DNA of 64,000 nucleotides, from positions 26,783,775 through 26,847,774 of the forward strand of contig NC_054881.1 of assembly GCF_018320785.1 (NCBI RefSeq). Direction: 5' to 3'. Positions 24,531 through 36,400 of this stretch are shown in pieces. Position 1 is the first letter of the stretch; the number at the start of each line of letters is the position of its first letter. The translations under genes and the position numbers were made by a program. The notes below the pieces were generated by a model. That model made no database searches and was not told the origin of the DNA. It was given only the letters and a program-made list of their open reading frames with translations. Source of the stretch: Cheilinus undulatus (Eukaryota > Chordata > Actinopteri > Labriformes > Labridae).

Positions 24531-25670
24531 AAAGTGGAAACAGTTTCTGCTGTTTTCTGCAAAATAGCTTGTCATTAAATATTTCGTTGATTGGTTTAAC
24601 CAGTTCCCAGGAGATATATCCAGAAACACTTAAGACAACTTTTTTGCCATAGTTTATACAGTTTATACAGACTGTTTTCTGACAGTAGGGGTGTTTTTGA
24701 TTTAATAACCTAGACCATAGACAATCATCTGATTAGAATGATGGATTAACTGTGGTCACTCAGAAACACTTCTGACTCCATCAGCAGTTTTATGAAGAAA
24801 CAAAGACTTTCAACCAAGGGTTAAGAGATATCTGGCATTAGCCTTGAAGACAAAATACCAGTATCATTATAATTTTGTTTTTAATTCATTTTTTGGCACA
24901 CAGGTTTCACATATAAGTAATGCTATCATCGAGTTATCAGGCCCTCAGCCTCCAAATTCCCTTTTGTTTTGTTTTTTTAAATTCAATTAATCCAATTCAC
25001 TTCTGTTCCACATAGTGCAACATGCCCTTGCTTATCAGTTTGTTCCAAAACAGTAAGGTTGCATGCTACATTTACATTTTACACATTTGTATGATCCCTT
25101 TGTTTTTATTTTCTTCAGGGGGATTCTCACACATTACATTTATTGTTATTACAGTGGAAAAAAAAATTGTTTTGACCAAATTTTGCTTACACAGCGACTT
25201 TGGTATGTAATTATTTGGGTTGTTTACAGTCATGACTTCATCCTCCATGAACTGCAGCCACAAACGCAAACACAATGATATGTATAATTACAGTGCTACA
25301 CCACAAAATAACTCCGAAACTGTGTTTGGCTCTCGGATTTATGATTTGCTTGTGAAAGTTTGTGACATGGCCACGCTCTGCTGGTGAGGAATACAAAAGG
25401 TTGTTTAATCACACTGATGAGTAAACAGGGCCGGCCTTCTCTCTTGAGACACAGCAGCAGGTTCAATTTTAAGTTTTTGGGGAGTCACACTTTGGATCAT
25501 ACTCAAGCGAGGCAGCAAATCACTCCGACAAATCAAGGGCGTTGTGTTAGTTGTTTCATTTCCTTTAACATCTGCAACAGATTTATATGAAACATGATGC
25601 AATTGTTTGTCTTAAAATGAAATCTGACATCCACTTTGTAATACGAAGAATTAGTCCATAAATCAATAAA
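24531..25670. other. Spacer between divergent paqr3 and antxr2, first part
   Basis: AT-rich with no recognised exon. Short open frames at 25022-25278 and 25384-25602 overlap on both strands and show no family features. Confidence 0.45.
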
Positions 25671-25729
25671 GAATGTCTCATAAGCAACTTCTGACTGATT
25701 CACTGACTGAAGTTGCTTATGAGACATTC
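25671..25729. repeat. Perfect 21-bp inverted repeat with 17-nt loop
   Basis: The left arm 25671-25691 (GAATGTCTCATAAGCAACTTC less one base shown) and the right arm 25709-25729 are exact reverse complements. The loop at 25692-25708 is itself rich in ACTGA/TCACTG. Transcribed from either strand it would fold into a small stem-loop. It could be a hairpin RNA gene or a small palindromic element. No known miRNA is recognised. Confidence 0.8.
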
Positions 25730-25734
25730 CTTAC

Positions 25735-26255
25735 TTTAAAACAATTAAATATTTCTTAAAAATTACAGGAACAAACTGGCTCAAATGCTTGCTGTAGTAG
25801 TTATATTTATCCATCTGAGCATCAGTCCATCAGTCGTCATGTCTTTGTTATCTTAGCCACTATTTATGCCAGCTATTGTGGAAAGTCAAAGTCCATGATA
25901 AAGTCTGCAACATAAGGGAAGCAAGTGCTTAGGCCTTCAAAATAAAAGCACTATAAAGGATGAAGTATCCATATAGCATGTACAAGGAAAGAAAAATTAT
26001 ATGAATTACATTTTTTATACATTTTAATTATTGACATTCATGACTCATCTCACCAGACAAATTAGTTTTATTTAACATATTTACAGTTGATACGGCATGA
26101 TTTAGATTAAATTCCATTGTTTTAGCGCTTAATACTATACAGTATACAGTGTATGAAACAGTGACTGTCCCTTTTTCACGTTTTTAAACAGAAAAAAAAC
26201 TGTAAAATATTTATGTATCATATCTATTACAATGATAAAATTTTTCGGCTTATTT
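25735..26255. other. Spacer, nothing recognised
   Basis: Unique-looking AT-rich sequence between the hairpin and the next repeat. No coding, RNA or regulatory signal could be supported. Confidence 0.4.
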
Positions 26256-26257
26256 TA

Positions 26258-26988
26258 CTGTGGCCTGGGAGTGCAAAAAAAAAAAATAACAGGTCTAATA
26301 TACTTCTTTAAAGCTGGAAACAAATTTACATTAACCTAGCCTTACATTAATTTTTACATTTATAAAACCCATTTACACTAGCAAAAAACATTTTAAAAAA
26401 GGAAAATAAAACATTATACACACAAATGTACAAAAAGGTGAATACAAAGTCTGAAGTACTTTAAACAAAATATTTTTACATTTTTATCAATAAATTCAAA
26501 TAAGCAAAACACTTTTAAAAACGAGAAAATAAATTTGCATTTTACAAAAACAGATTTTACAAATGTCTAATACATCATTAAAAGTCTGAAACACTTACAA
26601 AACTTGAAACAAATTAACAAAGTCTGATACAAAATTACAACGTCTGACACACTTTTAACAAAACTATTTCATGAAACTATTTTTAAAAACATCTAAGATT
26701 TTAATTTAACATTTTACAAAACAAATAAAAAAAAAACGGAACTCTTAAAAAAGCTGAGACAAGCCTAACAGTATCAAACAGCAGTATCTTGTGGAAAGGG
26801 AATGCATCAAATGCTGGAAGCGACCCAAGTTTCAAGTTTTGTAAAAGTGTGTCAGACTTTTTAGTTTTGTATCAGACTTTATTTGTTTTGTAAAATTGTT
26901 TTGTTAATGTAATTTTGATTTGTGAAAAGTTTTGTAAAAGTGTATTATACTTTCAATTTTTAATTGCACTTCCAGGCCACCGTACTAT
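26258..26988. mobile_element. Long palindromic MITE-like element
   Basis: The left end CTGTGGCCTGGGAGTGCAA (about 26259-26277) and the right end, reversed, CGGTGGCCTGGAAGTGCAA match with two differences. The interior is also inverted: ACAAAGTCTGAAACACTT-like units (AAGTCTGA, ACAAAACAAAT, ACACTTTTA) on the left reappear reversed as TTTGTTTTGTAAAA, GTCAGACTTT and AAAAGTGTGTCAG on the right (26830-26950). No open transposase frame. It is a non-autonomous DNA element or fold-back element lying about 370 bp upstream of the antxr2 start codon. Confidence 0.7.
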
Positions 26989-27345
26989 TCATTGCAATTG
27001 CATAAGGAAAAATGTATAGGGGTTTTCATTGGTAATATGTGGTAATTAGGCCTTTTCGATCCTTTTAGCCGAATGTTATTACTACTTTGACGATGTGTCT
27101 AGTTTAATTTGAAATCCCCAGAGGGGAAGTTGTGTTTTGATCTTGCTGTCCATGTAGTGTTGTGAAGCAGCTGTGAGCCCTGCCCCGTTTATTTCATTAT
27201 CCCCCATTCTGACAGAGCCCGCATGAACTGTACCTCCCCTCTGCACTCATTCAACATGTGAACCTCCGGGTTGATGTACTGGATGATGGACTCAATTTGA
27301 AGCTGCTTTTCAAGATAAACGTATAACTAATATATAGGGTACCGT

Positions 27346-27430
27346 ATGGATTATGGATCGGATATGGATATTTTACAATTTCCTTCTTTTTCTGATTGTT
27401 TGTGTGAATTCATCGCTGACTGACGGTGAC
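27346..27430 (+). promoter_or_regulatory. Overlapping upstream start codon at the antxr2 initiation site
   Basis: An ATG at 27346 lies seven bases before the ATG chosen for antxr2 (27353), in a different frame, and stops at a TGA near 27423. The chosen ATG has A at -3 and G at +4, a good context, and is followed by a hydrophobic signal-peptide-like stretch and the conserved [12 protein letters not shown]. The first ATG has C at -3. Leaky scanning could tune expression. The start choice rests on the signal peptide and the domain. Confidence 0.6.
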
Positions 27431-30400
27431 GACGCTTCCTGTGATGGAGCATTTGATATTTATTTTGTGTTAGACAGGTGAGTGGATACAGATCGTCTCT
27501 GTGTGTATCTGTTAGCACTATGGGAACAGGACTACGCTGATAAGTTCATCTAATATTTGCTTGCTAAGTGCAGAGACAGTCTTCTCCTTGTATGGCAGTG
27601 TTAAGTTTTCCTTGTTCCACTGCTGCTTCCCTGCAGGTTAAAATGTTCATTCTCATCTTTTTTATTGTCTTGGGCTTATATTCGGACAAAGTCCACGTTC
27701 TTATAGGAGTTCTGACAATATAGACCTACAGTATATCCCGATGTAAACAAAATCGTTTACAGACGTTGTTAAAAGAGAATGTATGCTACGCTCTTATACG
27801 TTTCTTAATTTTATGCCACACATTCATGTCTCACGTGTTTCTGTGTAGACTGACCTGAACGAGAAACCTTCAAGTTTTTGCTTATCCTGCTAAAATATGA
27901 CACTGTCTCAAAAATCTTAAAATGATTACATGTTTCATTTTTACCTGTATTTTTGTTTTATTGCAGTAAATTGTTTCATTTTTACCTGCATTTTTGTTTA
28001 ATGGCAGTAGATTGGCTTTTCAGTCCCTTTTTCCACTACAGTTTAAGCAAATTGTTGATTGGTTTATGCAGTGTAAAGGAAATGCTGTTCAAATATCCTT
28101 TGGTCCAGCTAACTGGCACATCCATTAAATTTCCCAGATATTCCATGTCCTTGTGATTACCATTGTGAATGTCATGTTTTATGGATCTTCTCCCTGTTCC
28201 CGTAGATCAGGCAGTGTGTCAGGACACTGGGAAGAAATCTATAGATTTGTGGAACAGCTCACTAACAGGTTTGTGAGGTAAGTGAAGTTGCCGCTGTGTG
28301 CATTTTAGTTTCCTACTCCTCTCTTTTTCATCACCCCCCCCCCCCATATTTATTTTGCTGTAAATAGCGCCTGAAAATATGAATAAACCCAAACTTTATA
28401 GGGCACAGTTCAAAACCAAGTGAAAAAGTTTTTTACAGACCACAAGTCCCATAAATGGTTAACTCAAGTCATAGAAAATAAATTAAACTAATGAAAATAG
28501 ACTATTTAAAGAGAGAGGAGTAGTTATAGGTCATAAAATTATAGCACAAACAGTAGTAGTAAGTAGAAAAGTAGGCCATGTCTATTTTGGGCAGCATACA
28601 TCATACAAGGCCACCAACTGTTCCAAACCCCCTCTGGGTAATGGTGCAGTGGGTGTGTGGGATATCTTTAGGTTTAATAAGAGGTTACTAAATATGAGAG
28701 AAACATGTCTGACCAGATGTTGAAGGTGGTGCTGACCACAACAGACAGTCCTCGCCCCTTCTATAGTCTAGGTAGGGCAAGAAAGAAACAGTGATGGGGT
28801 CAGGGTTCATTTCTCAACTACTGTCTGCTGATCTGGAATCCATGAAAGAAAATATTTGATTAGATTTGATGCTGTTTGATGAATTGCTTTGATTTATTTA
28901 TTCTATGCAACATAACAGCCATTATATTGTCTTAATATGTTTATTCAAGCTTTATTCATTTTATCAGTGCCATGTCATGGTCTGTTACATATTTCTGTAT
29001 GTATCTATCATATATGTCATCATTTATCCCATTGGCATTGATCATCTGATCAGTTCCTGCACCATCAAAATCTAACTCACATATAAAAGCATCAATAGAA
29101 TCCTTTTTCCATACAATCCAACATTTAAAATAATCTCTTCTTGGCTCTAAAAGTTATTCAGTGATTATTGCTGTCGTTATTGTTGTATTATGTTGTTTGT
29201 TTGTTGGTGTATTTACTTTCATTTGTTTTTTCCTGTGTCTTTCAGTCCCAGGATGAGGGTTTCCTACATTGTCTTTTCAGCCAGAGCGGTTGTAATACTG
29301 CCACTCACTGGAGACAGGTACAGTCCTCAAGTCCTCCCTCTGTCCTCTCTGCTCCCTAGTGACCTATCCCAACTCAGCCCCTCTTCCTCCCTGTATTCCT
29401 GTTTTCTTTCACTAACAATGCTTATTTAAAAAAAATCACTGATGGCTAGATTACACAGAACCTGAGCTCTTGACTGACTGTTGGTTTGTGTTGTGGGTGT
29501 GCAGGTCAAAGATAGATGAGGGCTTAAAGAAGCTGAGCCAAATCAAACCTGCTGGTGAAACATACATGCATGAAGGAATGAAAGCAGTAAGTATGCATAT
29601 TTAGAGGAATCAACACACATTATGATTCACTGCTCCAGGTTAAAATATGGCACAGTATTGTAGGTGTATTCTGTGATACTATAAACCAGTGTTTTGTAAT
29701 AAAATAAACTCAAAGATAATACATTGTCAAACTTTTTTCCATATCCAATGGGTTTAGTGTGCACACTATGAGTGAGAGCCGTAGCAAGATTTTCTGCTTA
29801 AAATACATTTTGGAAAACTTTTATTAATCAGGTCTCTGATCAGATGAAGGCACAATATTCACCGTCATCCACCATCATCATCGTTCTGACTGATGGCAAG
29901 CTGGAGGTCTTCCCCTTTGAGCTGAGTGTACAGGAGGTACCAGTCACACTCACATCCATCCATCCATTATCAGGCAATTTAGAGTTAACATTTAACCAGC
30001 GTACATGTCTTTGTATTGTGGGACCAGGATTTGAACCAGGAACCTTCTTGCTGGGTGACAGTGCTGCACCACCATGCAGCCACTTACTCACACATATATT
30101 TAAAAAAAATTCAAATGGTGTTGTAGTAATAGTCTTACTGAAAAAGAGCATGATGGTTTATATGATGTAGAGTGAACACTATGATGTCTACAATAAGATA
30201 ATGTTAGATAAGACAAAGAGCAACACATCTCTGTAGATTAAACTATTTTCATTAAAAAAACAGAAGATTTTATAATTAGTGACTCTTCTCTAGCACCTAG
30301 TGTTTTTTAATTCAAATATGATATTCTGATAAAAAAAAGTTAAAAATTTGAATTTGCTAAGTTTTTACATGATTGATTTTCTTCTTTTTCTTATGTGTAA

Positions 30401-33400
30401 GGATGCACAATATAATCAGTATCAGTGTTGGTAGATATTAGCTTAAAAAGTGAATTATTAGTATAAGCAGATATGAAATTTCTGCCAATATTTACAGCTG
30501 AAGTTCTTGATTTAAAAATCTGCCTATGTCAGCTGTAAATATCATATGAACAAATAAGTTAGTGGAGTTTAAGGTTGGACCAACGGACCTACGTCAGCTG
30601 AAGTCTATTTTTTTTATTCCTCATAATTCCTTTCACTTAAAAGTGTGTTTTAAGGACTGAAATGTGTTCATATGTTCATCCTCAAACTTAACATTGTGTT
30701 TTTAAGGACTCAAGTGTTAGGTCTGAATTACATTTAAATATCAGTAATGACTAAAATTAATTTGTAAATATTGGTATGTCGGATATCAGCAAAATTATTA
30801 ACAAAAAATATTGAGGAACCTTACTAAGATGCAGAGGTGGAAAATGTACACGGCTATTGTACTCAATTAAAAGTACAGTTACTCTGGTTAAGATTTACTT
30901 AAGTAAAAGTAGAAGCATGGTCTAAATATGTGCTTAAGTAAAAAATAATGGAGAATGGAGTTAAAATTACAATTTGTGAGTGAAATTCAACTCTGAAAAG
31001 TTCAACCCTGAGATAACACTCCAGTTTTTGCTGTCCAGCAGCTCTTTTAGGATGTGATGTGGAATCATCTCTCTCTCTATTTGTTACAGAGTAGTCAACA
31101 GAGGTGGAAAAAGTATAAGAGTATTTCAATCAGGAGAGACCAGTGACTGACTTAAAGATAACGTTTTATTTTACATGTGAGATAATGAATAATATTTATT
31201 AACAGATTGGATATTGAATTATTGTCAGAGTCTCTTTGGCGCATGAACTCCACAAGGACATAGCGTGATTGAAGGGTGTCTGCCCTGAGCGGCGGAAAGA
31301 TCTATCTCCCTGTGGAGTCAAGACACTGGTGGTGGTGGAGATGGCTGAAGAAGTCATCTTAGTCCATATGAACGTTGATGGACTTGTAGACTTGGCGGTA
31401 ATGGGGTGGTGGAGGGTCGGACGGAACCACGCCATGAATGAACTGATGGAGGAGAAAGCCACATTTTAAAGGGGTAGCAGAGATTTGATAGGTTAACAAT
31501 GAGGAAGTGGAGCAGTTGTGACCAGGTGATGTGAACAGCTGATTATGATGTGACAGAGAGCATGAACGAGGGGGTGCATGAAACAGTTCAGGCATGATCT
31601 ACTAAATCCGCATGGAGAATATGGTCTTCCTGACTGAACTTATGCTAAGCTTCATATAGTACTCAAGTAAAAGTGCAGTTAATCTGGTTAGAACTTACTT
31701 AAGTAATAGTACTGATTTCAAAATGTACCAAAAGAGCACAAGGATCAAAAAAATTCTCAATTACAGTAATCTAAGTAAATATAAAGATTCACTTTCCACC
31801 CCTTCTTACATGTCTATATTTTAACAACAGTTTTCAAGTTGCCATTTGTAGCATCATGTTGTTGATCAAAGTTGCTGCTTGGATACAAAAATACCTTTCT
31901 AACCTGTTTCGTAGTATGATTTAGAAAGGGTCATAATTATATTTATGACATAAAATACACTTATAGTGCATGAACAGTTTATATTTTCACTATATTGTAA
32001 GATGCTTTAACTGTATAAAAAGATGAAGTTTACCCATGACATTGTGTTGTTCTTCTCAGGCTGACAAAGCCAGAGGCTTTGGAGCCAGAGTCTACTGTGT
32101 AGGGGTCATGGATTTTGACCACAAACAGGTAGGGGGGCTTAATATTTTTTTTCTTTTATCTCTTCGCTTTTAGCGGCACTGTGAGAAAGAGCACTTCTCT
32201 CTGTAACTGATACTGTTGGCTGTTTATTCACTGGGGTTTTATTTGCCTTTCTGTGTGTCAGTGTGTATTACATTGTGGTCAGACCTTGTATCAGTTTGTT
32301 TTTGGCCCAGATTTATTCACCTTGACCTCATAGCTTTGTCTGTTTGAGCTCAGCTGGAGTCTCTTATGGACAGAGCAGCAAGCAGCTTTATGCATGTGGG
32401 TTTTATGAGCTTTTGTTTGTGTAAAAACACAGAATGAATTTTGTTTTGAGCCCTCTTCTCTTTGATTTTTTTTTTCTGTGGAGGTATTAAGTTATTGAAA
32501 GGGAGCATTGTGTTAGTTTTAAAAACAGTGGACCCAGTAAGTATGTGTTGTTTTTCAAGTTGAATAAAGATGAACCCAAATATATTTTTCTGCATGTGCT
32601 GACTGCAGAAAAAAAGGGGTGAAAAAAAACCACAGACCCCTTGAAACCAATGTTTTAATAGTGCTATGTTGATCTGATCTTTTAGTCTTTAACAACAGGT
32701 CATAAGTTATCCTAATAAAATTCTCACTGCAGATAGATTAATTTAAGGTGAGAGAAAATATTTTGGTAACACTTTATGATAACTGCCCACTGTTAAGACT
32801 TGGTTAACACATAAATCATAATCTGTAAAGCAAGATTATTTATGTATAGATCATGATTAGCGCAGTAATAAAAAAAGTAAATTATTTGCTATTGCTCAAC
32901 AGTGTGCAGATATTATAAGGTCTTGCCAATAATGTAATGTGAAAGCATGGATTTGCATATTAAGTATTACTGTGGATGTCTAAATTGCTTCAGATTGCAC
33001 AACACAGTATTCAGGAGCCAACTAGTGCTAGTGTTGTTGTGCCCGTTTTCTGACCCAGTATACTTTTGAGCCTGAGGAGGAAATAATTACATCAGTCTCT
33101 AATTAGATAATGCCAGACAAGCTTCCTGTTCTGCTATCAAGCAGGAGATGAAAGCTTCAGCCAGCCGGCTTGAGCTTTCATCTCCTAGAAACTGGCTCTT
33201 CCTCCCTAAACACTGAGCACTGGAGTGAAACAAGCAAAAAGCACCAGCAGCTGTAAATGAAATGTAAAGGTTTTCTTGGACTAAAATTATTTGACTCTGT
33301 TTTATTTTGGTCACAGCTTGCAGAAATAGCAGACGGCACAGAGCAGGTATTCCCGGTGTTGTCAGGATTTCATGCCCTCAAAGACATCGTCAACTCTGTG

Positions 33401-36400
33401 AGGTCACATCCAATAACAATGAACTAAAACATGCATTTGCACACAGTGTTATTGCAGACTTGTAACCTGTTACTGCTGTGATTTTTTTTATGTCTCCACG
33501 CAGATCCTGAAGCAGACATGTGCAGATGTTTTTACAATAGAGCCGTCTAGAGTTTGTGTGAATGGTAAGTTAGTGGGATGGAGTTTTTTTTAACATTTAA
33601 ATGAACAAAAATATTTTCCAACATAAAAATGTATGATGCTGTTTGCCCGTAAGATTAAAAAAGTTGATATTTTAAGTGACATGTTACAATAGCTATTTGG
33701 TGGATGGACATAGAATGTGGTCAAAACATTAGTTTACCCTTAAGAGTAAACTATAATGACCAAGCTGAGCTAATTTTTCATCACTAATTAAATTTCACAC
33801 TTATACAGTGTGTTAATTAGGGATTAATGAGTAGTATATTGACCTCGTCCTGCTCATAGGGTTCCTCAGCTATAACAACACTCACTACCCATTATTATAT
33901 AATTGCTATATACTCAGGAAGATCATAATTTAAGACAAAATACTGATTGGAAATGATTTAATTGATTAAATATGATTCTATTTCTGGGTGCTGGTGGATA
34001 AGTGGTTCGATCAGGCCTATGCTTAAAAGCTTAAGTCCTCCAGGTGGGCATCCAGGTGATTTTCTACTCTGTAATATTCTAATCTAAATAAAGCCAAAAG
34101 TATATCTAAAATATATAGAAAGGTGCATGTAAAAAAATTTGAATATCATATTAAGTTCATTTTTTTCCTGTGATTCACTTCAAAATGTTAAGCTTCCATA
34201 TATTCTAGATTCCTCTCATAGGAAGTGAAATATTTCAAGACTTATTTTATTTGAACCCAAAAGAGAATCTCCAGGGAAATGTCAAGAGGAAGATGAGAGA
34301 CACCAGACTAAATAAAATAAATAAACTGAAGGCTGCTATCAGAGCAACCTGGGCTTCATAATAACCCAGCAGTGCCACAGACTGATTGGCTCCATGCCAC
34401 ATCACATTGATGCAGTAATTTGTGCAAAAGGAGCCCCAACCAATTTCTAAGTACAAACATGAGCACAATTTCCCTGCATGTCAATATTTCTGTATTATAA
34501 TTATAAATCATTTTTTGACTGATGTTTTGTGATATTCTAATACTTTGAGATGGTGGATTTTTTTGTGAGCTGTAAGCCAGATCCATGAGGATTCAAAGAA
34601 AAAAAGTCTTGAAATATTTCACGCTGGCATGATGAATCTAGAATATATAGAAGTTTTACTTAAACTATATCACAGGAAAAAATAAACTTTTTCATGATAT
34701 TCTTATATTTTGAGATGCACCTGTATTTCTGCTGTTAAGTATAGTCTGATAGAGTTGTAGTTGGAGCTGGCGTGTCCAAAGCAATGCTATAGTCTTCCTA
34801 AAAAACAGAGCTAGCATACTTTATAATGCCATAACCAACTAGCCAATTAATCAGATCAAGTATTCAGCTCAGCTCTGTAATGAATGCTAATTAGAAACTG
34901 TTTGCATGTAAATAAGTTTATCTTATTTTGCTCATTTCAAAATAATTACACCTGTTAAACATTAGGACATCATAATAATTGTCGACACTAGTTAGGTTAG
35001 CATGTAGCTTCAGACTTGCTTGTGATGTCAGGAGGCTACCAGTTATAATTTTGTAAGCTTTGTTTCCAATGCTTTACAGAGTCCTTTAATGTGGTGCTGA
35101 GAGGCAGTGGCTTTAGTGGCAAGAGGATGGAAAACATACTCTGTTCCCTGACTGTCAATCAGAAAGTATACGGTCAGTAAATAACACAAACTCAACATGC
35201 TCATGTCTAACACTATTCTACTTTAGGGTCTGCTGGCAATGTACTCAGCTGCCTTCTGATATGTATGTTTAGGTTGTATTGATGTGGAATGTTACATGTT
35301 TCCTAAGCATTTATGCTTAAGCTTATTGCAGCATTGTGCTGGGATATCTTCATCTGTGTAGGGAAATGTGATACCATGTGCAGATCTCTTTGATGAAGTG
35401 GAAAGTCAGAGTCATGACATCCAGAAACAAACAGAGGCTGCTTTTTATTGACTTCAGCCGGAGAACAGAGGACACATTATGAGACCAAACAGAGGGGAGG
35501 GAGGAGATGTTCTCTTCGTCATTAGTCTATTAACAGATCGATGGTTTTTAAGTTGGGGGGCAGAGTCAGTGAGAGGACATGAAGAGGTATTTTATCTTTC
35601 TTTTTCCTCTCTCATCAGCCTCTGAATGTTCTCAACTGGAATTTGGTTCATCTTTTGCTTTGCTTACTTTGATGCTTTTGTTTAACAATGGAAGATATTT
35701 TCTGTTAAAAGGAATGCAACATCACAAACATATATATATATATATATATATGTATTTCAATAACCTACTTGTCAACCAAGTTTAGTAGGTATTTGTCAAA
35801 TCTATCATTTGCTAATAAAGAGTAGAGCTATTTATAACCTTTTTTATCTAAAATGTTTGTATTCTTTATTTACACAACCCATTATTTAGGGTTTAAGAGA
35901 TTGTCTCTGTTTCTCTGCAGACATAAAGCCAACTGTAGTTCAAGATGGCTATCTGCTGTGTCCAGCTCCTGTGCTGCATGAGGATGGACAGTAAGTGAGG
36001 AAAAAACAAGCTCTCTCACATACATGTACATCAAACTGTTTGTTGTTATTCAATGTGAAAATGTAAGTAAAGAGCAAAAAAGATCCAATAAAATGTTAAT
36101 TATCTCAAAAATAAAGGAGCTGCAAGACTGTATTGATCCGCATACTGAGGAAAGCCTCCCTTTTTTAAACACTGAATATAGTGACTGGAGCTGTTATTAA
36201 GCATGGTCACATGATCTTTTTTTAAAATGTTCTTATCTGACCTATATTTTTATTTTGTGCAGTACAAGTCTTGAGATTGTTTAAAGTCTTGAAGACTTTG
36301 GAATCATTACAAATTGTGTTCCAACAGAAAATCATTTCTTGAAAGTTATTTGGCTTGACAGAATTTTATTATATCACAACTCTGGCATTTCTCTGCTGAA

